From: Volutella citrinella
Lineage: Eukaryota > Ascomycota > Sordariomycetes > Hypocreales > Nectriaceae
Assembly: GCA_034401135.1 (NCBI GenBank)
Contig: JAWZSP010000004.1
Span: 1,178,001 to 1,242,000 of the forward strand
DNA length: 64,000 nucleotides
Direction of reading: 5' to 3'
The notes under the pieces are model-generated. The model worked only from the letters and a program-made list of their open reading frames with translations, was not told the DNA's origin and did no database searches. Shown here piece by piece: positions 37,576-47,723 of the stretch (position 1 is its first letter; each line of letters starts with the position of its first letter). The translations under genes were made by a program, and so were the position numbers.

Positions 37576-40500
37576 CTATCGGGAGTCCTCTCGGTCTTGG
37601 CCTGGCTCGTGCTTGTCAGACTTGCCTCGTTTGCGAGGTTGGTTGACGTTCCATCCTCTGATTTGGGTAGGCCCGGAGCTAGGAAGGGCAGCAGCAGATC
37701 CGGTCTCCTTGTGGTCGTAAGGGATCGTTTTCAACTCAGGCTTGTTAGGCCATGAGCGGTGAGCAGGAACTGGCGCCGGTTGAAGTTTCCGATACTTGTT
37801 TCCGGCATCAGAAGATCCAGAAAGGGTGGACCGGTGACGATGAATGGAGCCCGGGAGACCCTGTGTGGTTTCTGGTGGACTCGGGACCATAGCATTCGGG
37901 ATAGGTGGCGGGTTCCCGAACGTCGGTGATAGAGGTTGATGGGCATATGCTTGGTGAGGTGAAGTCATGTAGCCCTGGCCAGCTGTCTGCGGGTTTGGCA
38001 AGATTCTATCTGTAGCCAAGGGTTGCAGGGGCGGCGGCGCATGGGGCTCGGCACCATACGAACCTCTGTGGTATGAGCGGCTGGGTGGCGCGGAGGAGTA
38101 GTACGAGCTGCCCATGCTCCCATGAGGGCCAGACCGGAGGTTAGGGTCCAGCATTGGGTCCTCCTGTAGGGAATGATTCCGTCCTCTAGGCGGCCGAAGT
38201 GGCGGGAGCGGCTCAGCGTTGGCGTTGTGGGCGAACGGGATACGTGTCGGCGGCGGTGGCTGCGACTGGAAATGAGGAGAGGGGCCGGGAACTGGTGCCG
38301 AGCCGGACGGCCCGGGGGGTTGGGGCTGCGACCAGTACGAACGGCTGTAAGAAGTTGGTTCGGCAGCGTAACCACTGGGGCGTCGAGAATGGTAACCCGG
38401 GTCGATGGGACGGCCGACCGCCATGTGGACGTCGCGGGGATCCGAACTAGCATAGCTGCTGTGAGACATGTATTGATCCGGGCCAGGAGGACCATGGGGT
38501 TGAGGCGGCGGGTACTCAGCGGGTCGCACATGCTGGTGCTGTGGTGTGACAGCATCATGAACTGGGGGGTATGGCAAGACTTCTCCTGGGTGAGCATGCA
38601 TGGGGCCGGCTGGTTGCATTGGTTGAGGCGCACGAGTCTGTGAGTGCATGTATGTTTGAGGGACGTCAGCGGGGTGATAACGCTGGTCCATAGCCTGGTT
38701 AGCCGGCATTGGCATCGGCTCGATATCCGGCGGGATGGCGTGTCGAAGATCCGACTCTGGATAGCCCGCATTTGGCATGATGGGTCGGGAAGCAGCACCA
38801 TTGACTGCCGATGGTTCATTAGTGGTCATGACGACGTTGCTCAGTTCCGCCAGGACATCAAGCCCAGAGCTCGCGCTTGGCTCCGGTGCAGGTTCGGGTG
38901 CCGGCTTGGAGTCGGTGAATACGTCACGAATTGCATCGTAACGGGCAGGCTTGGGTGCAGGTCGCGGGGGCTTGACAGCTTGCTGCGACTCAAGGAACGC
39001 ACCAGCATAGGTCAAGACCGAAAGACCGGTAAATCCAGGCTCAGGTGCCGCTGGGGATGCCTCCACCTCAGGAGTGGGAGTTACTTCCTCTTCCTCGGAA
39101 TCCTCCTCCTTAATCACAGGCCTAGACTCTAATTCCTTGATGGCGGTTCCCAAGGACTTGTTACGCAACTCCTCTTCGGTTCGGACATAGGCAGAAACTG
39201 AGATGTCATCGGGACTAACGTCGTCAAGCTTGCAAAAGCGTCGCAAAGAGGCGCCAATCTTCTTGCGCCATGGGTTATCCTCGGAGCGTCGATGATTAGT
39301 CGTCTTCAGGAATGACCTCGAGGCGTGAGAAATGCGACCTGAGGGATTGGCGATGTAGACAACAGGCTTTCCAGGCATGACGTAGGGCTTCGGTTCCTCT
39401 GGAATCGCTTGGCGATTGGGCCGAAAGATGCCATACTTGGGATGCAGGCCGTAGCGCTTGACCTTGTCCAAATCAAAGTCCTCGGGCGTAGTCGATGAAT
39501 AGTCATATCCATTACACCAGTGGTCAAAGTGCATACCGTTGCTGTTTGGTGTGTCCAGATACTTGCCACGTTTTGTGCGTGTGTGACCCTTGGAGGAGTC
39601 ATTGACGGAGTCCCGGAAGCCAATTTCCCAGTCTTCAAACCAGAAGAGATGGGGAGCAAGTACACGGCTGTTCATTCCCTTTTCCCTCAAAGAGGGTCTC
39701 TGGTTGTATATTCGGAAACCATAGTCATCCGCTTCCGAAATGTTTTTGGGTAGAGGGGGGCTCTTCTCACGTTGAGTTGACTTGCCTCCAGACTTAGCAA
39801 GCGCGAGTGGCGTTGAGCCATTGAAGAGATTGAGAGGCTCAGGGGACGCCGGGACAGAGTCTTCGTCAGCCGGCGTGCCTTCGGGAGTATCATCGACCTC
39901 TGCGGCCGATGCAAGCAGACCTTTGGCGGGGGCTGGGCCCATTGAGCCGGAACCAAGCAGATCACCGGAACCCCGGGTGCTCTTCTTTGGTGTCGGCTGG
40001 CCATCGGGCTGCTCTTGGGCCCTTCGCTTGGCACCTCCACGGCCTCTGCCTCTACCGCCACCCCTTGTGGGTGGAGGGGCCGTTGCGGCGGCGGGAGCGT
40101 TCTCATTATCACGAGCCTTTTGCCACATCTCGGTGCCCTCGACACGTGAGGGGTAAGGGACCAGATTGCCATTCTTGTGACACTCATAGACACCAAACTC
40201 TCTGTCAAAGTGATCATCCGTGATGACTTTGTACTCGTACTGTTCATCAGGAACCTTGGTACAGAATTTTCGTCAGCAATGTTCTTTGTGCGGGAAGGCA
40301 ACCATTGAACAAAGAATGAAAATAATTCGAAGCGGGTTACCATGAATGAAGGGAGGGATAGTTGAGCGACGATGGAGAGTGAGGGAGAGAGTGTGTGAGA
40401 GAGAGGGCGTGTGTGTGTGTGTGAGGTGGAGAGCGGGGGAGAGAGAGAAAGAGAGAGACAACAGAGCGACGGTGTGCTTACATCTGCAGGCAGATTCTTG

Positions 40501-41121
40501 GCTTGGAGAGCGGATAGGATGCGCAGGCGATTCTCCTGGCTATGGTAGAACAGCTCCTCGATCTCGTTGAAACCATTCTGTGGGGTCATGATTAAATTTC
40601 CGAGAGCCTCAAGCACAGGCAACGGGTGCACAGAGACATACCACGAACTCTTGTTCGGCGACGTAATTGTCAGCGCGATACATGTCCTCGGCCAGGTCTA
40701 GGTCCATTTCCAGGCGGCGGTCATGCTCAGCCATCTTACGGTCGAAGTTGGCGTCAAGCTGACGGATGGCGGGAAAGTACTCATCAGCCTGCTTGTATGA
40801 GTCTGGATTCCGGATGGCGTCGTCGATGCTGCGCTCAGCGAGCTCTTGCAGCGCGGGCTTGAGCGCATGGGCAACGGCCTGGTAGGTGGCCTTGAGATGG
40901 CGCTGTCGCTCATAGGCGGCCTGGACGCGAGAGTCTGAAAAGTGCTTTGCGCGACCTCGTCGCGATCCGCCGCGGCCGGTCTTGGTGGCTGCGGCTTTGG
41001 CAACGGCAGTGTTGTAACCACCTCTGCCGCCGCCACGGCCTCGCCCACCGCGACCTCGTCCACGGCCGCCGCGGCCGCGAGTGACGGGCTCTCTCGCGGG
41101 CGACTCGTTCTCAGCAGCCAT
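37576..41121 (-). CDS. large RGG-rich nuclear-type protein, unknown function
   Basis: Three exons (41121-40642, 40577-40482, 40254-37576) encode 1084 residues. The N-terminus is an RGG box (about 15-35, RGRGGRGRGRGG) followed by a basic glycine/arginine segment. Residues about 60-200 are helical (RQLDANFDRKMAEHDRRLEM, FNEIEELFYHSQENRLRILS). Two blocks look globular: about 193-240 (QYEYKVITDDHFDREFGVYE) and about 360-480 (APHLFWFEDWEIGFRDSVND, HFDHWCNGYDYSSTTPEDFD). The C-terminal half is Pro/Gln/His/Tyr-rich and probably disordered. A second RGG-like cluster (RGGGRGRGRGGAKRR) lies near 255. The composition suggests RNA or chromatin association; I do not recognise the family. Intron 2 is 227 nt and contains a CT-rich microsatellite. 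The stop codon is followed by a long open extension (see 37036-37575). Confidence 0.85.
40370..40462. repeat. purine-rich (GA/GT)n microsatellite within an intron
   Basis: Runs of GAGAGA and GTGTGTGTGTGTG lie on the plus strand. On the coding (minus) strand they form a CT/CA-rich tract in the second intron of the RGG-protein gene, which explains the intron's length. Confidence 0.85.
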
Positions 41122-41463
41122 GCTGGGTGAGCCGGGTCATGTAGGTGAAGTGGGAAGTGGGAAGCGGGTAAAGAAGAAGCAGGTGAGGTGTGAGGTCTGG
41201 GGCAAGTTTGATGACACGGGACCAACCTGGCACTAACGCGCTGTTGACAGGCGCAAGTGTCAAAGGGAAAAGCACGTCTGCGGCGAGCCCTTCAACAGAC
41301 GGACAGGATGAACCAAGGCGGCGGTCGATGAACAGATCCGTGACGCGGCGCCGATTGGTCAAAACAGGGTGATGTTGGGTAAAGGAAGGGCTGGTGTGTG
41401 TGTTGGAGGCAGACTGACGAACCGAAAGTGTGTAGGTACGTATAGGTCAGAAGTTTTCGCCCA
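41122..41463. other. promoter region of the RGG-protein gene
   Basis: These 342 bp lie upstream of the RGG-protein start. They hold the 3' flank of the candidate small membrane protein. Nothing else was seen. Confidence 0.5.
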
Positions 41464-41689
41464 TCAGCCGGCAGCGCTGTAACAGGAGCGACGCGCGCAG
41501 ACGACCAGCGGCGGCAGGAGAATCAGCAAAAAGATGATGTCGATGAAAAACACGCCCCGAATGAAGTCTGCGACTGTGACGGTGATGGCCTGCTGCCGTG
41601 GCTGTGGTGCACACTGGCAGTTGAGGTTTCAATGAGACGGAAAGGACGTCGAGCCTCCAAGTTTCACTGACCCTTTTTTCGCTCTGCAT
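41464..41689 (-). CDS. candidate tiny single-pass membrane protein (51 aa)
   Basis: Exon 2 (41601-41464) encodes 45 residues with one strong membrane span: FIRGVFFIDIIFLLILLPPL, then VVCARRSCYSAAG before the stop. A first exon 41689-41672 (MQSEKR) joins in phase 0 across a 70-nt intron with a CTCAAC branch site and CACAG acceptor. The donor GTCAGT is atypical. The positive residues after the span (CARR) suggest a cytosolic C-terminus. Small proteins of this kind are usually missed by gene finders. I do not recognise a family; existence rests on the hydrophobic segment and the splice fit. Confidence 0.38.
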
Positions 41690-43459
41690 CAATAATACCA
41701 GCACAGCTAATGGGCCCCATCCAATCCCCCCGGCCTTGTTGGCCCAAACCCAAGCATGCGGCGGCCCACAGCAACCCGGGAGCCTCTCAGAGGCTTGCAT
41801 ACACTGAGCGCCAGCACGGCTTACAGGGGCACCGCTACGTCCCTTGGTCGCTGCACCCACCAGCCACACACCCCACAAGCCCGGCTCTAAGCCTCTTTCG
41901 GGCACGTCGACACGCTTCTACGACATCTGGTTGGTCCGGCGTGTGAGATTTTCCGCCTGCCGCACATACCGCCACCCCTCCTAGGTACCTACCTTATGGA
42001 GCTGCAGGCGGGCCAGCCAGCCTGGAGGTAATTATGGGGGACAAAGAAAGGACAAGCAATGGGCAGCAAGGTGTTCGGTTCGATCAGTTTGGTGCAAACA
42101 ATGGAACCTTCATGAATGACACCAGACGAGGACCCCCGCGACCACAATGCAACTACTGCTACAGAGTGCACAGCGCGTGGTCAGGAGGGGCTCAGGTTCG
42201 AGTCAGCCGGGAACTTCCTTCACTGGTGGCTGTAGGAGCAATCTTTGTCATGCGCACAAAGGGACGCCCCGGAGCTTTTGGGATGTGCACTCTGGCTGGA
42301 GTTGCCCTTCTTGTCAATGACTAGCAGTTGTCCCCTGCCACAATGTGGTCTGATAGCATTCACTCCCGACCCTGCCGTCCGTCACTCACTCGCACGAGAT
42401 CTATAACCCTCGGCGGAGAGCATGGCCGCGTCAAACTAAACAGGTGCCATGGTGTTCTACAAGCGCATAAGGTACCTTGGGGTATTTGCCAACAGGTGCA
42501 GTAACACTGCTGCCTCACAGGACACACTCGAGGTACCGATTCTCATCGGCCTCACACCACGGACTGCCCAGGAGGCGCGTGCCTCAGAATCGTGTGCATC
42601 AGTCCCAGCGCAATGGGGTAGTGCGTGTCACGGTGACTCGTGATATGAGTGACCGGGTGGGTTATCAGTGAACATGCACGCGCGTGGCCAACACCGAACG
42701 GGTGCGATGGGGGGTTCGGACGAACCACGGGATCAGATGATGTTCCTTTCCACCAGGTGCACTTCCTTCTCGTTTGTATCCGCGTTCCTTTGTTCAATCA
42801 GGCATACCTGGCCAGGGTTTTCCATTAACAATGGGTCTATGAATACTCTGCGCGCTAATTTTAAAAACAAGGGAGGGAACGTAGGGGGGGAATAGCCGAG
42901 AGGGTAGCTCCAGCTTCCGTCAGGATCGGCCAAGAACACGCCGCCCGCATGCATGCAATCAATCTCCAAGCAAGCGATTAGTTTCAAGATCTCAGCGATT
43001 GGTCTAGCAATGCATTGATTGTATTCTCGCTGAAGCACCACGTATCCCATGCGCCCTTATTTGATATTTGCCATGATGCATCTGGTGCGAGCCAGCCGAC
43101 AAGCATGCGGTTGCTCCCCGATCCCGATCGCTCAGAAGGAACCTACCGTATTAGACGTCTAGGCGTTCCACGGTGCTCCGCATTTAGGACGGGACGCACC
43201 TCAGTAATAAGTGGGCGCTCCGCCGCTCCCGAGCTGCCGGGGAGGGAGCTAACGACAGCAAGGCGATGGGCACGATCAGCCAATCAGGAGCGGCGGGGCT
43301 AGCTTTAACAGAAAAAAAAAACACAGACACCCTATTGAATGCTTGAAAGCGGCAGCTCGGGAAAAAGTGGAGGTGGATCATCCCACGAAGTTCACGTGTG
43401 AGACTTCATCTGGCATTCAACCCCAGCACCGGTGACGTCTGTTCCGCCGCAACGTTGCC
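41690..43459. other. 1.8 kb intergenic region
   Basis: It includes the bmt5 promoter side. A CCTAGGTACCTACCT-type motif is near 41980 and an A10 run near 43312. No supported gene; short open frames lack domains. Confidence 0.5.
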
Positions 43460-44545
43460 ATGGCCAAGAGACGCAAGCTGTCGCACCAACCGGCGTCGGG
43501 GAAGCCTGGTGGCGGCAAGCCCAAGAAGCCCTTGCAGCCGAAGCGCGATCTACACAAGCCAGCCAATGGCCCAGCCAAGGGCAAGAAGGGCAAGCAGCGA
43601 CATCAGGCCACTGAGGCCCCCACGATACCTTTCGAGCCTCACCACCGCATCCTCCTCATTGGCGAGGGCGATCTCAGCTTTGCCGCATCCATCATTTCCC
43701 ACCATGGCTGTGCCAATGTCACAGCGACCGTGTTGGAGAAGGATCCCGAGGAGCTGCTTGCCAAGTATCCTCATGTCGAGGCTACCGCTCGGGTGATTCG
43801 AGGAGAGGCTGACAAAAAGGCGGTAACGCCGCCGGCGGATGGCGATGAGCCCAAGGCCGCCGATGGCGATGACTTTGGCGGCGACGATCGAGCGACCAGC
43901 AGCGACGACCAAGGCCGCGACGACGACGACGACGACGACGAAGACGACGAAGACGACGAAGACGAAGGAGACGACGCATACAACAGCGAAGACTATGAAG
44001 ACGACGACTCCAGCAATCGCAAACGCAAGCAGAAACTTACTCCAAACAACCGCCTCGTCTATAACATCGATGCGACCAAACTCCCCAACTCGCTCATCCG
44101 CACGCCCTACGACCGCATCATCTTCAACTTCCCTCACGTCGGCGGCAAGTCCACCGACGTGAACCGCCAGGTCCGCCACAACCAGTCCCTCCTCGTCTCC
44201 TTCTTCGAGCGGGCCATGCCAGCCCTGGCGCCCGGCCCCGACTCCTCCATCGTCGTCACCCTCTTCGAGGGCGAGCCTTACACACTCTGGAACATCCGCG
44301 ACCTCGCGCGCCACGCCGGCCTGCAGGTCGAGCGCAGCTTCCGCTTCCTCGCCTCGGCGTACCCTGGCTACCACCACGCGCGCACGCTGGGCGTCGTGCG
44401 CAACGCGCAGGGCGAGGCGACGGGCGGCGGGTGGAGGGGCGAGGAGCGCGCGGCACGGAGCTACGTCTTCAAGAGGAAGGGCGAGGTGGCTGCGCCCGGG
44501 AAGAAGAGGCGCAAGGATGATGACGATTCGTCCGACGAGAACTGA
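43460..44545 (+). CDS. bmt5: 25S rRNA (uridine-N3)-methyltransferase, Bmt5-like
   Basis: One intronless frame of 361 residues. The N-terminus is lysine-rich (KRRKLSHQPASG, KPAKGKKGKQRH-type), suitable for nucleolar targeting. The SAM-binding start is HRILLIGEGDLSFAASI, followed by VTATVLEKDPEELLAKYP. The family block YDRIIFNFPHVGGKSTDVNR and the region NQSLLVSFFERAMP complete the Bmt5 (DUF2431) domain. In yeast Bmt5 methylates U2634 of 25S rRNA. Between the two halves sits an acidic Asp/Glu run (about residues 150-178), encoded by GAC/GAA repeats. The C-terminus is basic then acidic (KKRRKDDDDSSDEN). Confidence 0.93.
   Translation: MAKRRKLSHQPASGKPGGGKPKKPLQPKRDLHKPANGPAKGKKGKQRHQATEAPTIPFEPHHRILLIGEGDLSFAASIISHHGCANVTATVLEKDPEELLAKYPHVEATARVIRGEADKKAVTPPADGDEPKAADGDDFGGDDRATSSDDQGRDDDDDDDEDDEDDEDEGDDAYNSEDYEDDDSSNRKRKQKLTPNNRLVYNIDATKLPNSLIRTPYDRIIFNFPHVGGKSTDVNRQVRHNQSLLVSFFERAMPALAPGPDSSIVVTLFEGEPYTLWNIRDLARHAGLQVERSFRFLASAYPGYHHARTLGVVRNAQGEATGGGWRGEERAARSYVFKRKGEVAAPGKKRRKDDDDSSDEN
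43917..43978 (+). repeat. bmt5: GAC/GAA trinucleotide repeat encoding an Asp/Glu run
   Basis: Tandem GAC and GAA codons inside bmt5 encode an acidic linker. Length variation here would stay in frame. Confidence 0.85.
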
Positions 44546-44904
44546 GAGAAGAAAACCGCATTTTGATACCCCAGGGGTTTTGGAAATAAGAAGCATTAGA
44601 TTGGGGCGGCGTTCAAACTACACAGAGCCAGTTGTGCTATTATTTCAGTTCGAGGACCGATATCTTCCATATTTATCAGTATTTTGGCGCCCAATCAATG
44701 GCGAAAAATGCAACCCATGCGTGCATGCTTGTTCGTGACTCTACTCTTCTGTGGGCGCCTCAAAAGAGGGGCGAGGCGTGACTGTTCAACTGGTATCATC
44801 AGTCCGCTTGTCCATCCCATTCCTTAAATATGCTCCGCAAGCCTCTGTGCCGGGTTGCGGCAACATGACCACGCAAAGGCCAAAGCTGCGCTGTATCGTC
44901 CCCT
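44546..44904. other. convergent spacer after bmt5
   Basis: 3' flank of bmt5, A/T-rich near 44640-44690. No coding signal. Confidence 0.5.
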
Positions 44905-45126
44905 TCACTTGAGCCGGATAGGTAGGGTCATTCCGCCGCCGTTTGCCCTTTTTGTGCACCTGGAGCAGTCGTCGGAGCTCCCCAGGACGCGCTCCCCATC
45001 TACCTTGAGGTCTGAACACGGCCGCCCCGCGCGTCCGTCTTTGCAGATCTCATCCCCGAGAACCAAGGGCGCGTCGTAGGACCCGCAGGCGCCGCATATC
45101 GTCTGCCGTTGCCTGCGACGGCACAT
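44905..45126 (-). CDS. candidate small CxxC protein (73 aa)
   Basis: The frame opens with MCRRRQRQTICGACG and ends ...SDDCSRCTKRANGG plus a short tail. Two CxxC pairs (C11/C14 and near C53/C56) and spaced cysteines in between (EICKDGRAGRPCSDL) suggest a zinc-binding or disulfide mini-fold. Small proteins with this layout are common in filamentous ascomycetes, but I cannot name a family. The start is the internal ATG at 45126, since residues encoded upstream look random. No signal peptide. Support is the cysteine spacing only. Confidence 0.42.
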   Translation of the reverse strand: MCRRRQRQTICGACGSYDAPLVLGDEICKDGRAGRPCSDLKVDGERVLGSSDDCSRCTKRANGGGMTLPIRLK

Positions 45127-46445
45127 GGTGTGCTTGGCCGGATGCCTTGCGAGGGCCGGGGGCTGGCGCTGGAGAGCTTGTTCTGCTGTAAGCGAAAAAG
45201 CACACACACAGCCGCTGCAGGGCAGCAGCAGTTATCGTGGGAGAGCTACTTGTGATGGTAGGGACAAAAGATGGGTGTGAATCGGCATGGGACGGCACGT
45301 ACATGTGCGCCAAATACCAGCGATTCAGATTCAGATTCAGTCAGTCGTGTCGCTTCCGAGGGAGAGGGACGGTGTGACGAGTTACGCGGCTGTTCATGGA
45401 ATGGCGGTAAGTCGACCGCCGTACGGGCTTCACTTCACTTGTATCCGGAGATCTGAATGACACCATGTCGACCGCGAGCCGCCGATTCCAAAGATCTGGG
45501 TTTCCCTTTCACGGCTGGCCCTGGGGATGGCGCCCGCTGCTGAGGGGGGTTCGGCTCTGCCGTTGCACAAAGATGGGAGCTGTACCTGCAGTGGAAGGTC
45601 GGGCTCTGACGTGGTGCGGCTTCGGGAGGAAAAGGCAATGGGCACGGCCCCGGTGAAACGTTGGGTGAGGCAACCTAAACCACCACCTGGAGGGACACCC
45701 CCCACGATGCCCAGAGCGAGCGCCAGAGTGCCAGAGTGCCAGAAGAGAAAGGCCCGCCTCCATGACCAGTCAAAATCACTCTCTCGTCGGCAGCATGATT
45801 CGGGTGGCCCTTCGGCATCGGCGAGAGGGGCGAACTGATAAGTGCATAAGTGGCCCTGTGCTATAAGTGTCGCCAGGTGGGCGTCATAGGGTGGGCTGTT
45901 GATTCCATGCCAGCTCCAAAACACAGCCGGCAGAGTGTAACATCAGAAAATGTCTCCATCAAACCGCCTGCCTAAGGTAGGCGCCAATCACGCTTTGCCG
46001 GGGTTGCCCTCTAACGCCTGGAGCAGTGCCGCTTTACCTGCTGAACCGAGTTTGGCACCCACCCGCCTGAGATATGCCTGATCCACCCAAAGCCCATAAT
46101 GTATAATAATATTCAATAGAAACGGAGCTATGCGGGGTGTGACACACGCAGGCAAAACACAACAATCACGGTTCAACACATTAAGTAGTGACAGGTTAAG
46201 TGGGAGTAGATGGCCGCGAGGGTCTGATACTACTAGTAGTTAATAACTATAGGTACAGCCCAGCGATCAAGGTTCACCTCAAGACTCCCTTGAGTCACTC
46301 GTGAACCGCAAGTGTACATGTATGTTAAAAGTTTAGAGCTCCTTTTTTAGGCAACGGAAAATAGAGAAACATCCTAAGGCGTTTTCTATATCTAGCCATG
46401 ATCTGGCAATTTCCCCTCCACCTTTCCTTTCCGTAGCACCCAACC
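45127..46445. other. 1.3 kb intergenic region
   Basis: It contains a perfect 12-bp palindrome ACTACTAGTAGT at 46229-46240. A 164-codon minus-strand frame (45430-45924) has no domain. No gene supported. Confidence 0.45.
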
Positions 46446-47219
46446 ATGGATTCCAATTGCCCGACCCTGCCTCCGAAGATGGAGAGCTCATCAGCAACAC
46501 AAACCAAGCAAAACTCCGCTGGAAAAGTGCGGGTTCTATTGCAAACCCGCACGCACCTTGTTCCTGGCAGAGATCGCGAAGAAAAACTCACATTTCTTCG
46601 AAATGTAGTCTGCCGACTTCACTGGCAACGGACTTCGACTGGGACCAGGAGCGTATGATTCCCTGTCATGACCACTTGGGGCTCGAAAATGTCAAATGCT
46701 ATTTTCTCATTGACCATCACGGTCACGACCACACCGTCGAGGAGGAGGAAGTGCCTGTTATTTGGTACCAATGGACAGGAGAGGCACTGTACGCCGAACC
46801 CATTCAATCAAATACTAATCTCACCACTGATCAAAGCTGATACAGTTTCTAGCCTCCGCATCCGCGAGAACCTCCCTCCTAAGATACAGAGAAGGCTTAA
46901 GAAATGGCCATTCACGTGGGAGGGGAGGAAGTTCCACAAGATAACGACAGGACCCGATGGTGAATATTATCCAACTGACCGGCGCGCGATTCTCAAGTCA
47001 CATCTCGTCCTTGGATTTCCTCTTCTTCAATCAGATATCGAATTCTTGAGGGAGTGGCCAGGGCATGCACAGTGGCTCAAGTCTAAGCTGGAACCACATT
47101 TGTGGGCTGAAATCGAGCCATTTTGTCGCCCAGGGGGTGGAATAAACCACTTGATTCACCAAAGCCGTGTCTCTTCTTGCAATGATTGCAATGATTCACA
47201 ATCACGGCTTGTGACCTGA
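46446..47219 (+). pseudogene. partly resolved gene or pseudogene, unknown function
   Basis: Two coding-looking blocks are clear. One ends at 46788 (MIPCHDHLGLENVKCYFLID, then HDHTVEEEEVPVIWYQW). The other is 46853-47219 (ENLPPKIQRRLKKWPFTWEG, GPDGEYYPTDRRAILKSHLV). They join in frame by a 64-nt intron (CT|GTACGC...TTTCTAG|C). The 5' end does not resolve: the frame of the first block is open back to 46337 without an ATG. The ATG at 46446 is in another frame, and reaching the block from it would need a 44-nt intron (GTAGTC...GACCAG). Either an upstream exon is missing from this model or the gene is damaged. No family recognised; no signal peptide or membrane segment. Confidence 0.42.
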
Positions 47220-47723
47220 CCATAGTCTGCCCATTTTTGCCATGGCCGACAATCACTGTCAAGGATTTTATTAGGAAAGCTCGTGGGACGAAAATCACAC
47301 ATGGCAGTTCAGCACAGCAGGATCGACACATCCTCAACTCACTGGTCAGTCAAATTAAAAGCCCATAGAGGCTGTGCCACCGTTCATTCAGGGTATCTAA
47401 TTCATTCGCAAATAAAGCCCAACCATACGCGCCGAAACTTCCATCCAACGCCGCACCCTCACCCTCTTGAAGTCCAGCGTTCCTTGACATTGGGCCACTT
47501 GTCACCCACCGAAAACCTGCGAGGTCTGCTCTTCGTCTAAGTCAAACCCACAAATGATCAGATATTAGAGCTCCACCGAAAGAAGTATTTTAGGGTGTGC
47601 AGAAGAGTAGTTATACAAATGCGCCTGGTATCAGGACCTGCAACTCCCAAAACGCAATAATCCCCTCATAGATGTGCAAATCCAGCAATCAATTCCATTA
47701 GAAATACTGTCCGGAGTCCTCCC
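47220..47723. other. convergent spacer before set2
   Basis: 3' flanks of the preceding frame and of set2. No coding signal. Confidence 0.5.

Noticed and set aside
43550..44596. 348-codon minus-strand frame opposite bmt5
   Set aside because: It is the mirror of a GC-rich, repeat-bearing coding sequence; its valine-rich runs are the complement of the Asp codons. No independent domain.
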